Shown here piece after piece: positions 50,444 to 59,708 of a stretch of DNA of 64,000 nucleotides. The stretch covers positions 1,488,001 through 1,552,000 of the forward strand of contig OZ243969.1 of the NCBI GenBank assembly GCA_965214675.1, read 5' to 3'. The stretch's first letter is position 1, and every line of letters begins with the position of its first letter. The stretch comes from WTFY01 sp965214675 (GTDB lineage Bacteria; Pseudomonadota; Gammaproteobacteria; UBA4575). The notes under the pieces were generated by a model that saw nothing but the letters and a program-made list of their open reading frames with translations, was not told the origin of the DNA and ran no database searches. The position numbers and the translations under genes are program-made.

Positions 50444-51553
50444 ATGAAACCCGTGTCCTACAAGATCGGCGAACACCCCGACCTGCCGCCGCCTGTGAGC
50501 GTCACCGGCCCGCTCGCCTGGGTGCGCAACAACCTGTTCTCCTCGCCCACCAACGTCATCATGACGCTGGTCTCGGCCTGGCTCCTGGTCGAGCTGGTAC
50601 CGCCGATGCTGAACTGGATGCTCTTTGATGCCTCCTTCACCGGCGAGGACCGCGATGCCTGCCGCGCCCAGGCCGGCGGGGCCTGCTGGGCCTTCATCGC
50701 CGAGCGCTTTCGCCTGTTCACCTACGGCTTTTACCCGGCCGAGGAGCGCTGGCGCGTGAATCTCTCCTTTGTCATGCTGATGCTGGCACTGGTGCCGATA
50801 CTCTATGACCGTCTGCCGCTGCGCAAATTCGGACTCTACTATTCCGCGATCTTTCCGCTGATCGCAGGCTGGCTGCTGTTAGGCGGCTTCGGCCTTGCCC
50901 CGGTCGATACTGACCAGTTCGGCGGCTTCATGCTGACCCTGGTGATCGGCGTGACCGGGATCGCCTTCTCCTTGCCGATCGGCATCCTGCTGGCGCTCGG
51001 GCGCCAGTCCTCGCTGCCCACCATCCGCATGTTCTGCGTGGGTTTTATCGAGTTCATCCGCGGTGTGCCGCTGATCACGCTGCTGTTCGTCGCCTCCACC
51101 ATGCTCAACTACTTCCTGCCCAAGGGCACGGTATTCGATTTGCTGTTGCGCGTGCTGATCATGGTCACGCTGTTCGCCTCGGCCTACATGGCCGAAGTCA
51201 TCCGCGGTGGCCTGCAGGCCATCCCCAAGGGCCAGGTCGAGGCGGCCGAGGCGATCGGCATGAAATACTGGCAGTCGATGCGCCTGGTGGTACTGCCCCA
51301 GGCCCTGAAGATCTCCATCCCGGGGATCGTCAACACCTTCATCGGCCTGTACAAGGACACCACCCTGGTAATCATCATCGGTCTGCTGGACCCGCTCGGC
51401 ATCGGGCGCTCCTCGCTTGCCGACACCAAGTGGACGGGCCTGTACAACGAGGTCTACCTGTTCGTCGCCATCTTCTTCTTCATCTCCTGCTTCAGCATGT
51501 CGCGCTACTCGCTGTACCTGGAAAAAAAGCTCCAGACCGAGCATGATCACTGA
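50444..51553 (+). CDS. aapM: Amino-acid ABC transporter permease AapM
   Basis: A 369-residue permease, partner of AapQ. It has the characteristic large insertion after the first helix (ECRAQ-like segment DRDACRAQAGGACWAFIAERF and WRVNLSF) and the EAA loop EAAEAIGMKYWQSMRLVVLPQALK. TGA of aapQ is separated by 4 nt; GAGG in the overlap serves as RBS for the ATG. Eight helices visible by hydrophobicity. Confidence 0.9.
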   Translation: MKPVSYKIGEHPDLPPPVSVTGPLAWVRNNLFSSPTNVIMTLVSAWLLVELVPPMLNWMLFDASFTGEDRDACRAQAGGACWAFIAERFRLFTYGFYPAEERWRVNLSFVMLMLALVPILYDRLPLRKFGLYYSAIFPLIAGWLLLGGFGLAPVDTDQFGGFMLTLVIGVTGIAFSLPIGILLALGRQSSLPTIRMFCVGFIEFIRGVPLITLLFVASTMLNYFLPKGTVFDLLLRVLIMVTLFASAYMAEVIRGGLQAIPKGQVEAAEAIGMKYWQSMRLVVLPQALKISIPGIVNTFIGLYKDTTLVIIIGLLDPLGIGRSSLADTKWTGLYNEVYLFVAIFFFISCFSMSRYSLYLEKKLQTEHDH

Positions 51554-51575
51554 TCCGGACCCCCAAGGAACTCTC

Positions 51576-52355
51576 ATGAGCCCAGAACCGAACGATCCAC
51601 ACCCGAGCGAAGCCAGCGAATACGCCGTCATCATGCGCAACGTGCACAAGTGGTTCGGCCCGTTCCACGTGCTCAAGAACCTCAACCTGAACGTCGCGCG
51701 CGGTGAGAAGATCGTTATCTGCGGGCCGTCCGGGTCCGGCAAGTCGACGCTGATCCGCTGCATCAACCGCCTCGAGGAACACCAGGAGGGCGACATCATT
51801 GTCGACGGCACGGAACTGACCAACGACCTCAAGCACATCGACAAGGTCAGGAGCGAGGTCGGCATGGTGTTCCAGCATTTCAACCTGTTCCCGCACCTGA
51901 CCGTGCTCGAGAACTGCACGCTGGCCCCGATCTGGGTCAAGAAGATGCCCAGGGCCGAGGCCGAGGAAATCGCCATGCAGTACCTGGAGCGGGTCAAGAT
52001 CCCGGAGCAGGCGCACAAGTACCCCGGGCAGCTCTCCGGCGGTCAGCAGCAGCGCGTCGCCATCGCCAGGAGCCTGTGCAAGCGCCCACGGATCATGCTG
52101 TTCGATGAGCCCACCTCCGCACTCGACCCCGAGATGATCAAGGAGGTGCTCGACGTCATGGTCGAGCTGGCCGACGAGGGCATTACCATGCTGTGCGTGA
52201 CCCACGAGATGGGCTTTGCGAAAACCGTCGCCGATCGCGTCATCTTCATGGACGGCGGCGAGATCATCGAGCAGAACAGTCCGCAGGAATTCTTCGACAA
52301 CCCGCAGCACGAACGAACCCAGCTGTTCCTGAGCCAGATCCTCGACCACACCTGA
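51576..52355 (+). CDS. aapP: Amino-acid ABC transporter ATPase AapP
   Basis: A 259-residue ABC ATPase energising AapQM. All motifs are intact: Walker A GPSGSGKST near residues 52-60, Q-loop MVFQHFNLFPHL, signature LSGGQQQRVAIARSL, Walker B IMLFDEPTSALDPEM and the H-loop VTHEMGFAKTVAD. AAGGA precedes the ATG, 22 bp after aapM. Last gene of the operon; a convergent receptor gene follows. Confidence 0.94.
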   Translation: MSPEPNDPHPSEASEYAVIMRNVHKWFGPFHVLKNLNLNVARGEKIVICGPSGSGKSTLIRCINRLEEHQEGDIIVDGTELTNDLKHIDKVRSEVGMVFQHFNLFPHLTVLENCTLAPIWVKKMPRAEAEEIAMQYLERVKIPEQAHKYPGQLSGGQQQRVAIARSLCKRPRIMLFDEPTSALDPEMIKEVLDVMVELADEGITMLCVTHEMGFAKTVADRVIFMDGGEIIEQNSPQEFFDNPQHERTQLFLSQILDHT

Positions 52356-52451
52356 TCCAGACCGCCCAGCTGAAGGCGCGGGCGCGAGACCGGATTGCGG
52401 GTACGCAACACCTCGGTGTGGAAAGGTGCTGGTTAAGAGTCCGCCTGCGCG

Positions 52452-54971
52452 CTACCAGCCCAGGCTGGCGTTGACAAAGTAGGTACGCCCGCGCACGGAA
52501 TCGTAGCTTAACGCCGGGTTGTTCGGGTTTGCCGGGTTCAGGGCCGGCTTGCGGTCATCGATATTGAGTGCACCGGCGGACAATCTCAGCCCCTGCAACC
52601 CGTAGGCGCCCTGCCACTGCAACGCCAGGTCATGGCCCGTCCAGCGATCCCAGCGGCCCGTACGTGTGAGGTTGTAATAGCTTGACACCGTATGGGCATT
52701 CCAGCTGACCGTCCAGTCCCCGCGACTGGCGCGCAACACGGCATGGGCACGGTGGCGCGGATAATCGCCCGGCTGTTTCACACCAAGTACCCGCACCTGG
52801 CTGTCGAGGGTGCGCAGGTAGTAGATATCCAGATCCAGCAACGCCCAGGCAGTCTCGAAGGCGGCTCCTGCGCGCAAGGCCAGCCCTTCGCTGCGGCTGT
52901 CATTGTCCCTGTGGCTCATCAGTGGCCGTACGATCTTCTCGATCGCTCCCGTCTCGCTGCCTCCGACACGCAGGATGTGCGCACCCTGCGGCAAGTCCTG
53001 GCCGAGATTTTCCAGGTTCACGAGATGCTGGGCGCTGGGTCTTGAGGCCTGGTTCCAGAATTTTTGTCGATACCAGTCTGCGGTGAGAAACATCGATGCA
53101 AGCCGCAAGGTGGCACCGACACCGAGCTTGCGGGACTTGGCCGGGACGAGATCCGGATTGCCGAAATCCTCGGTCTTGACCTGAAGCACCGGGGCCTGAT
53201 CCACACACGCCTGCGCATCACCAGGGTAGGCCTTGCAGTCACGTAGCCACGGGAAGATGTTCCTGTCGGACTCGTACAATTGCCGGACACCGGGCGATAC
53301 CTCCGCGTATTCCGAATGCAGGCGAACGCTGAACAAATCGCTCGCCCGGTAATGGCTGGACACCCGCCAGGCCGGTGTCCCGCCGATATCGTCATAGTCC
53401 TGAAGCCGTCCGGTCAGCACCAGTTCCCAGTCCGTCAGCACCGGCAGGCTTGCAGCCGCATTGGCAGACATCACGTGGCGGTCCGCATTGACTAGGGAAC
53501 CGGAGCTGCCGAGGATCTGGGTGATATCGTGCACGCGGCCCTCGAAATCCCGGTGCGTGACTGCATCCCTGAACGAATAATCCTCGAACTCGAAAGCGGC
53601 CGTCCAGCGGATCGGGCCGCCGGGCAACGCCTGGGCGGAGCCGTCGAATGCGGCGTGTACGACCGTAACCTCCTGGTCACGGGTCTGACGGCTGTGCACC
53701 GAGGTCCTGTGGATGGCCGCAAGGTGAGCCGGTTGCATGGAAAGAGGATTGACGATGTCGTAGTCCCCGCTCAGGATCGCGGCGATGGCCAGTTCTTCGC
53801 TGACGAACGTGTCCCCGTGTTCCACGCCACGCTCGCGATAATGCCGGATGTGCGCGTCATAGCCCAGCCCCCCGGCAAGCTCCCCGCGAATCCCGGCAAC
53901 GAGATTGTGATCATTCCAGTCCCAGCGCCAGTTGCGTGTGCCGTGCGCTACAAAGCGGTGATTGACCGTCACGCTGCCATCGGCCGGAATCACAAGCCCC
54001 GGGACAGCGGCCTCCAGCGCATCCCGCACGCTGCTGGCGTGTGAGACATTGAAAGTGAAGGTACCGGGCGACGGGGCCCAGGTATAGCGGGTGCGCGTCT
54101 GCGCACCCAGCACGTCCAGATAAATCTCCGCATGCTCCCCGATGGGATGATCGGCATGCAGGAACAGACTCTCTCGCTGGCTCCTGGGGTATTCGTCGAA
54201 CCACGCGACATCGCCATATGCGTACCCGCAGGCCTCTCCGGTACCATATCGAAGGGGTCCCGTGTAGACCCGGGGATCGCAGGCACCGAGGGCATAGCTG
54301 TCATCGCCGACATGCAGTGTGTTGCCGGAAATCGACACGCTCTGTGCATCGACCAGGGAATCGGTGAACCGGGCGCGTGTGTAGCTGCGTTGGGAAGACC
54401 GCACTTCCTCGCTGAACGCATGATCGATGCCGAGCAGCACATGACCGCGGCCTACCGGCCCGCCCCAAAGGGCACTGCCGGCATTGGAGTCGATGCCGGA
54501 TTGATCCGGGCGTCCCAGGCCGGCGGAAACCTCGGTACCCTGAAAGTCGCGACGGCGCACGATGTTGATCGTGCCGTCGCCGGTATGTCCGCGGTAACGG
54601 GTGGCGCCTTCCTCGATCAGTTCAATGCGCTCCACGCTCGAGAGCGGAAAGACGGAGAAGTCGAGCCCCGTGACCGCACGCCCGTCGACGCGGTAGGAGG
54701 CGCCAATGGCCGTGGACAGGCCCTGGATTCCAAACACGTTGAACGCCGAACGGTTGGACAGAAGCTGCGCCAGGGTTGTCAGGCCCGACAGCTCGATCGC
54801 TGTCCGGTCAATAACCACGATGGGTTCCGGTGCGGGTGCTGACGTCTGACTGTGTACGGGCAAGGCCGTACACGCCAGTGCAAGTGCGACCAGCCACACG
54901 GCAACCGGCCGGCAAGCCCACCGGTTTCGACAGCAGGTCAGGAAAATTCCAGGGATACTGCCAGTGCTCAT
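52452..54971 (-). CDS. TonB-dependent outer-membrane receptor
   Basis: An 839-residue receptor with signal peptide (LVALALACTALPVHSQ), a short TonB-box-like VIDRTAIEL segment, a plug domain (AIGASYRVDGRAVTG, SVERIELIEEGATRYRGHTGDGTINIV) and a long 22-strand barrel ending in aromatic NASLGW, the outer-membrane targeting residue. The plug motif resembles receptors for carbohydrates or peptides rather than siderophores, but substrate is not deducible. It is convergent with aapP. A Gly/Pro-rich RBS-like AGGGGG precedes the ATG. Confidence 0.9.
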   Translation of the reverse strand: MSTGSIPGIFLTCCRNRWACRPVAVWLVALALACTALPVHSQTSAPAPEPIVVIDRTAIELSGLTTLAQLLSNRSAFNVFGIQGLSTAIGASYRVDGRAVTGLDFSVFPLSSVERIELIEEGATRYRGHTGDGTINIVRRRDFQGTEVSAGLGRPDQSGIDSNAGSALWGGPVGRGHVLLGIDHAFSEEVRSSQRSYTRARFTDSLVDAQSVSISGNTLHVGDDSYALGACDPRVYTGPLRYGTGEACGYAYGDVAWFDEYPRSQRESLFLHADHPIGEHAEIYLDVLGAQTRTRYTWAPSPGTFTFNVSHASSVRDALEAAVPGLVIPADGSVTVNHRFVAHGTRNWRWDWNDHNLVAGIRGELAGGLGYDAHIRHYRERGVEHGDTFVSEELAIAAILSGDYDIVNPLSMQPAHLAAIHRTSVHSRQTRDQEVTVVHAAFDGSAQALPGGPIRWTAAFEFEDYSFRDAVTHRDFEGRVHDITQILGSSGSLVNADRHVMSANAAASLPVLTDWELVLTGRLQDYDDIGGTPAWRVSSHYRASDLFSVRLHSEYAEVSPGVRQLYESDRNIFPWLRDCKAYPGDAQACVDQAPVLQVKTEDFGNPDLVPAKSRKLGVGATLRLASMFLTADWYRQKFWNQASRPSAQHLVNLENLGQDLPQGAHILRVGGSETGAIEKIVRPLMSHRDNDSRSEGLALRAGAAFETAWALLDLDIYYLRTLDSQVRVLGVKQPGDYPRHRAHAVLRASRGDWTVSWNAHTVSSYYNLTRTGRWDRWTGHDLALQWQGAYGLQGLRLSAGALNIDDRKPALNPANPNNPALSYDSVRGRTYFVNASLGW

Positions 54972-55397
54972 AACCCCCTACTCACAATTCATTACCCAGG
55001 TGACGATAGCGATGGCGGATGCTACGTACTATGAAAGCTGCCTCTACTTATGTCAAATCTGACCGGGCCTGAATCTGACAAGCCCATCATCTTCGTCTTT
55101 CACGCGCACTAGCGCTTGCTGAGCCCGGTTCCTGACCCGCCGGGTCCAGGCCCACGCCCGCCACCCGGTGAGGCCACCGTCTGTGCAATCCGGGCTGCAC
55201 GCCCCGGGGCGCACGCAAAGGCGGGCACCTCGCCGACAGGCGATCACCAGGACTGTGGTCAAAGACGCACTTATGACCCGGTCATTCCCGTACTGATCGT
55301 TCATCTTTCGATGCAACACCGTCAAGCCCTTAACTTCTCGATTTTCTTTTAATGCCCGGGCACATTGGCTATACTCATTTCTTGCAAGGAGTACCCT
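54972..55397. other. Intergenic region between receptor and small protein genes
   Basis: No gene supported. The right end carries a TATACT -10-like box and AAGGAG for the 55398 gene; the left end should hold the receptor promoter. Several GC-rich short repeats (GCCCACGCCCGCCACCC) are present but have no clear structure. Confidence 0.4.
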
Positions 55398-55685
55398 ATG
55401 CCTGAAAAAGATGAGCGGGAAATACTGGAAGGCGTCAAAGAGTCTGTCGACTTCAGTATTGTCACGGACAATATTCTTGGTATCGCGGATTTCGTGATTG
55501 AAAAGTACGAGTTCAAGAACGACTGCACCCTCACCGAGGGCCAACGCGAAGAGGCCACGGTGAAGATCAAGAAGGCCCTGTGGGTGCAGGTCGAGGAACT
55601 CAAGCTCGGACGCAAGTCCATCCTGCAGGAAATGTTCGACAGTGCGGACCATGCCCTTACCTCCGTGATGGATGACGGAAGCTGA
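55398..55685 (+). CDS. Small acidic cytoplasmic protein, unknown
   Basis: A 95-residue, mostly helical acidic protein (EILEGVKESVDFSIVTDNILG, TLTEGQREEATVKIKKALW, LGRKSILQEMFDSADHAL). No family recognised. AAGGAG 8 nt before the ATG and a TATACT -10-like box give a credible gene. Monocistronic and isolated. Confidence 0.7.
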   Translation: MPEKDEREILEGVKESVDFSIVTDNILGIADFVIEKYEFKNDCTLTEGQREEATVKIKKALWVQVEELKLGRKSILQEMFDSADHALTSVMDDGS

Positions 55686-55938
55686 TCGCATGTGCCGAAG
55701 CCGACCTGGCTGAGCAGATTCCACCCGCAGCAGCGCCCAACACGTAATTTCCGGATCGTATGCCTGTGGATGCCCGCCCTGGGCACTGTGAAAATGGACC
55801 TATGCCCTGGCCGGATGCGCCCCCCCGTACTCCCGAGTCGGGCGTGCATCCAGCGCTCAAACACACTCCCCCCTCAACATTCAGACCTCGGGCACCAGGG
55901 ATGTCCCCGGCGGCTTGTCTGTCCGCGATGCGCTCAGG

Positions 55939-57024
55939 CTAGTAGAGGTACGGGACGATCCGCCAGGGGACCTTTTCGCGATACTGATGCCATAGCTCCC
56001 CGTACTTTTGCGCACAGCGCCTGTCATCGTCTTTCGCGCGGGTCCCCAGCAGTACCACGCAGTAGAGCGGGTACAGCCAGGGGATGACGAGCCACGGCCA
56101 GCCAAGCGCAAGCGTCAGGCCGGTAGCCATCAGCATCTCGCCCAGGTAGTTCACATGCCTCGACAGGCCCCAGAATCCGCTGCACAGGATGCGCTGTTCT
56201 CCGGTGGCAATGGACACCGGCCGGATGCGTCCCAGAAAGACCTGCTCGGGGTCGTGCCTGAAGCAATACTTTTGCATGCTGGAGCCGCGTGCAAGACTCC
56301 AGCCGACAAAGAAGATGAACGCCGAGAGGGCCAGGTAGCCGGCGGAGGAGCCCGGGTTGGCATGATCGGCGACCACCCACAGGCCGATGGCATAGAGGTA
56401 TGCGTACACCGCCAGGCATCCCCACACCCGCTTGAAGCCGAGTCGCTGTGCGAACAGGTCGCAGGTACAGACATGCACGTGCTCAAACAACAGGTAGTCG
56501 AGCACGAACCAGGTGAACAGGCCGATATACAGGATGATGCCGGGTGATGGGTCCATCGGGTAGCTCAGCAGATGATGGGCGCCGAAGGAAAGCAGGTTGA
56601 GTTCAAGCACCGTCGCCCCGGCCACGTACAGGTACATCTTGGCATCCACCCGCCCACCGAGCATCCGCAGATTCTTCCTGCGCCCGAGATAATACTCCCG
56701 CCACCAGGAGCGCTCGCGCGCAGGCACGCCCCTGAGCGCGGCGGCGGCGGCGATAGCGGCCAGCACCATGGCGCCGACAAGCCCGCTCCACCGATGCTGC
56801 CACAGCCAGTCAAAGGGGATCCACTGCAGGTAGGCGCCGACGAACCAGGTGCTCACCACGATCAAAAAGACCGGCAAGCCGTTCAGCCGGTAGACCAGCA
56901 GCTCCCCCGTGATCTCATCGCGCACATCGCCGCGCACCCTGCGCGCAGGCAGCAGCGCTTGCAGGACGAGGATGAATGCAAACAGCGCCCAGGGCGCGAT
57001 AAAACCGAGCAGGGTATCCATCAT
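55939..57024 (-). CDS. ERG4/ERG24-like sterol reductase family membrane protein
   Basis: A 361-residue protein with eight or more transmembrane helices. The C-terminal third carries the classic sterol C-14/C-24 reductase signature: GFWGLSRHVNYLGEMLMATG, then LLGTRAKDDDRRCAQKYGELW, HQYREKVPWRIVPYLY at the very end. These enzymes reduce sterol double bonds with NADPH. Bacterial copies are uncommon and known from a few groups such as Coxiella and sterol-producing Methylococcales. The ATG at 57024 removes an unrelated N-terminal frame. No sterol synthesis gene is visible nearby, so the substrate could be host or environmental sterol, or another isoprenoid. Confidence 0.86.
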   Translation of the reverse strand: MMDTLLGFIAPWALFAFILVLQALLPARRVRGDVRDEITGELLVYRLNGLPVFLIVVSTWFVGAYLQWIPFDWLWQHRWSGLVGAMVLAAIAAAAALRGVPARERSWWREYYLGRRKNLRMLGGRVDAKMYLYVAGATVLELNLLSFGAHHLLSYPMDPSPGIILYIGLFTWFVLDYLLFEHVHVCTCDLFAQRLGFKRVWGCLAVYAYLYAIGLWVVADHANPGSSAGYLALSAFIFFVGWSLARGSSMQKYCFRHDPEQVFLGRIRPVSIATGEQRILCSGFWGLSRHVNYLGEMLMATGLTLALGWPWLVIPWLYPLYCVVLLGTRAKDDDRRCAQKYGELWHQYREKVPWRIVPYLY

Positions 57025-57080
57025 CGAAGATCGCAGATCGATGGGGACGGGGCTCGATTCATTGGGCAGTGTGTGCGACT

Positions 57081-59606
57081 TTAAAAGCTGTACAGCCAGC
57101 CGCCCAGCCAAGTGAATTCGGCATCGGCGCCTGCGCGATGTTCGGGCTCGTGCGACCAGGTCGCGGCCAGCCGCCACTCACCCCGGGCCGCCGGTGTCAC
57201 CCACTGGGCGGCCAGGTCCACCTGGCGCCCGCTCGGCACCAGGCCGGCCGTCATCGAGCGTTTCAGGACGGCGCCTGCCGGGGTGCGCCCGACGGGGACC
57301 CTGAGCGCGGCGCGCCCATCCTCGATGCGAAGCGGTTGTGACACTGACAGGCGCAACGTGCCGGTGCTGCCCACAGCCCGGCTGGCGCGCACGGCGAACG
57401 TGGTGGTGGCGAGCCTGGATATATCGGTAATGAGGCCGTGGCTTGATACGGGGCGCACGCGGCCAAGCTCGCCACTTGCACCGAGGCGCCAGCCTGCAAG
57501 CTTTGCATCGGCTTCGAGCCCGACAAAGACGGCATCCGCCCCCAGCTCACCGAATGCGCCCTGCGCATGTGCGCCCAGCAGGGATTGGCGCTCACCGAGC
57601 CAGCCGGCATGCAGGGTAATCGGGCTGCCTTTTGCCCGCCAGGACAGCAAGGCACCGCTTGCCGGCGCCTCGCCTTCAATACCTTCGCTCGTGAACGCGC
57701 TTGCAGACAGGCCGGTCGGTGCCGACACGCTCAAGGCCACGGCCGGCTCGACCCGTGTGAAATGACTGGCCCGGTGCGGGTCCGGGGTCTCCAGCAGGCC
57801 CAGCTTCCAGCGTGCAGCGCCCGTGGGCAAGGCCAGGTCCTGCACGTACATGAATCCGAAGTCCTCGCCCATCGGCGTCGGGATGGCAGTGGCAGGCAAC
57901 AGGAAGTCCTGCAGCCTGGCGTTCATCGAGGGCCTGGATGCGGGCGCTGCAAAGCCTGCGAGATCAAACCAGAAGGGAGCGCCGAGGGCATCGAAGGCGG
58001 CCAGCTCGTGCCCGCTGAGCGATTGCACCAGCGCGTCACCGAAGGCCGGGCCGGACTTGAGCTGCGTGGTCTGCAAAAAATCGCCCGGACTGTCGATGCT
58101 GTTTTGCCGGGTGACTTCCAGCACGCCGACCGGTGAGGTCGCAGCACCGAGGTCCATCAGGCCGTGACCGTACACCGCACGGTTGGCGTAGATACCGTCA
58201 TCATTGGTGGTCGCGAGCAGCCGGGCCAGCAGGTCCGTGTTGGACAGCGTGCCCCTGAATAGCTGTTTCATCACGGCCAGCCCACCGGTGACCATGGGCG
58301 CGGAAAACGAGGTGCCGTCGGCAGTCGACACTCCCCGGAAGCCGTCCTGTCCCTCGTGCGGCCCGAAATAGGCGGTCACGATATCCTCGCCCGGTGCGGC
58401 CAGGCACCAGCTCGCTGCGATGCCGCAGCGGTTGGAGAAATCGGTGATCAGGCCGTCCTCGCCGATGGCAGCCACTGCAACCGTGTGGCCGCGAAGCTCC
58501 GGGATGCGTGCCATCAGGCCCGGCAGGATCTCGACCGAGACGGCATTGATCGCGAGGTTCTGGCAATTGTTATCGCCGGCTTCACACGCGTCCCCGTGGG
58601 CATTGCCCGCCGGCCACACCAGTACGGTCTTCTCGCTCGCGCCTGCCTGGGCCATCGCGGCGATGGCATTGGGGAAACGGGTGCGGATCTCGGACTCGCT
58701 GTAGTTGTTGATAATGCCCTCGTACCCCACGCTGAGATTCAGGAAATCCACCGCCCGCGTACCGCTTCGCCAATTCAGGGCACTGTTGACGATGGTCGTC
58801 CATGTACTGTCGTTGGCCTGCAGGCTGGCCAGTGAAATCGGGTTATAGCCCACGGGACCCCTGCCCGTCGGGATGGCAAACATGGCGATATCCGCACCCC
58901 AGGCCACGCCGTGACTCGCATTGACGGTGGTGACAATGCGCGGAGCGGCCGCAACACTTGCCACCGCGGTGCCATGCGAGAACCTGGTACCGGTCTCGTT
59001 GGTAACCCCGAGCAGAAAGGTTTCATTGATGGTCGAGCCGGCAAACAGCTGGTGGGACTGGTCGATGCCGGTGTCCACGAAACCGAGGGTCACGCCCTCT
59101 CCCGGATCAACGGGGCGTCCTGCGAGCAACTCCACGTGGGCATACGCCCGCTGCGCCTGGATGCTGGACAGGCCCCACTGGTTTTTGAAGTTGCGCTGGT
59201 TCTCATAGACCGTCATACGGCCCTGTACTTCATCGTCGTAGTCCATAACGCCAAGGCAGCCCTGGTCGAATGTCTGGATGCACTGTGATGGTGGCGGAGG
59301 CGGAGGTGGAGGCGGAGGTGGAGGTGGAGGCGGAGGTGGCGGAGGTGCCGTCGTTACCGGGGTCTGATCCACGGGGGTTTCTACCGGGGATGGTGTTGTC
59401 TGCGTCGGCGGTGGAGGCGGAGGCGGTGTCTGCGTCTGGGGCGGTGTCTGCGTCTGGGGCGGTGTCTGCGTCTGGGGCGGCTCACCCTCCGAACCGCCGC
59501 CGCCCCCTCCACAGGCCCCAAGGAGGAGTGCCATAGCCAGCACTGGACAGGCCTGCTTCAGGACGTTCTTGCGCGCACCACGCTCAAAAACTGCAGGTGG
59601 AGTCAT
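57081..59606 (-). CDS. S8 (subtilisin) autotransporter lipoprotein protease
   Basis: About 841 residues. A lipobox ends Leu-Leu-Gly-Ala-Cys and is followed by glycines, then a low-complexity tether: three PPQTQT repeats and a run of about twenty prolines. The subtilase domain has Asp in GFVDTGID, His in SHGTAVASVAA and Ser in GTSFSAPMVTGG, a complete triad. The C-terminal ~300 residues are a beta-rich autotransporter barrel ending in WLYSF. It should be exposed on the cell surface. I took the second Met (59606) as start; an ATG 18 nt upstream is open as well and neither has a strong RBS. Confidence 0.9.
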   Translation of the reverse strand: MTPPAVFERGARKNVLKQACPVLAMALLLGACGGGGGGSEGEPPQTQTPPQTQTPPQTQTPPPPPPPTQTTPSPVETPVDQTPVTTAPPPPPPPPPPPPPPPPPPPSQCIQTFDQGCLGVMDYDDEVQGRMTVYENQRNFKNQWGLSSIQAQRAYAHVELLAGRPVDPGEGVTLGFVDTGIDQSHQLFAGSTINETFLLGVTNETGTRFSHGTAVASVAAAPRIVTTVNASHGVAWGADIAMFAIPTGRGPVGYNPISLASLQANDSTWTTIVNSALNWRSGTRAVDFLNLSVGYEGIINNYSESEIRTRFPNAIAAMAQAGASEKTVLVWPAGNAHGDACEAGDNNCQNLAINAVSVEILPGLMARIPELRGHTVAVAAIGEDGLITDFSNRCGIAASWCLAAPGEDIVTAYFGPHEGQDGFRGVSTADGTSFSAPMVTGGLAVMKQLFRGTLSNTDLLARLLATTNDDGIYANRAVYGHGLMDLGAATSPVGVLEVTRQNSIDSPGDFLQTTQLKSGPAFGDALVQSLSGHELAAFDALGAPFWFDLAGFAAPASRPSMNARLQDFLLPATAIPTPMGEDFGFMYVQDLALPTGAARWKLGLLETPDPHRASHFTRVEPAVALSVSAPTGLSASAFTSEGIEGEAPASGALLSWRAKGSPITLHAGWLGERQSLLGAHAQGAFGELGADAVFVGLEADAKLAGWRLGASGELGRVRPVSSHGLITDISRLATTTFAVRASRAVGSTGTLRLSVSQPLRIEDGRAALRVPVGRTPAGAVLKRSMTAGLVPSGRQVDLAAQWVTPAARGEWRLAATWSHEPEHRAGADAEFTWLGGWLYSF

Positions 59607-59708
59607 CGGTATATTCTCAAACATGTCGCGGTGCGGGAGTTGCTCACGGTCACCGCCGTCAGGCCAGAGGCCGTGACGGGAAGTATAAATCAGGCGCTGG
59701 CGGTCTTT

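Noticed and set aside
59287..59480. GGAGGTGGAGGCGG-type tandem repeats as a possible CRISPR or minisatellite
   Set aside because: They encode the in-frame poly-proline and PPQTQT tether of the subtilase; no spacers.
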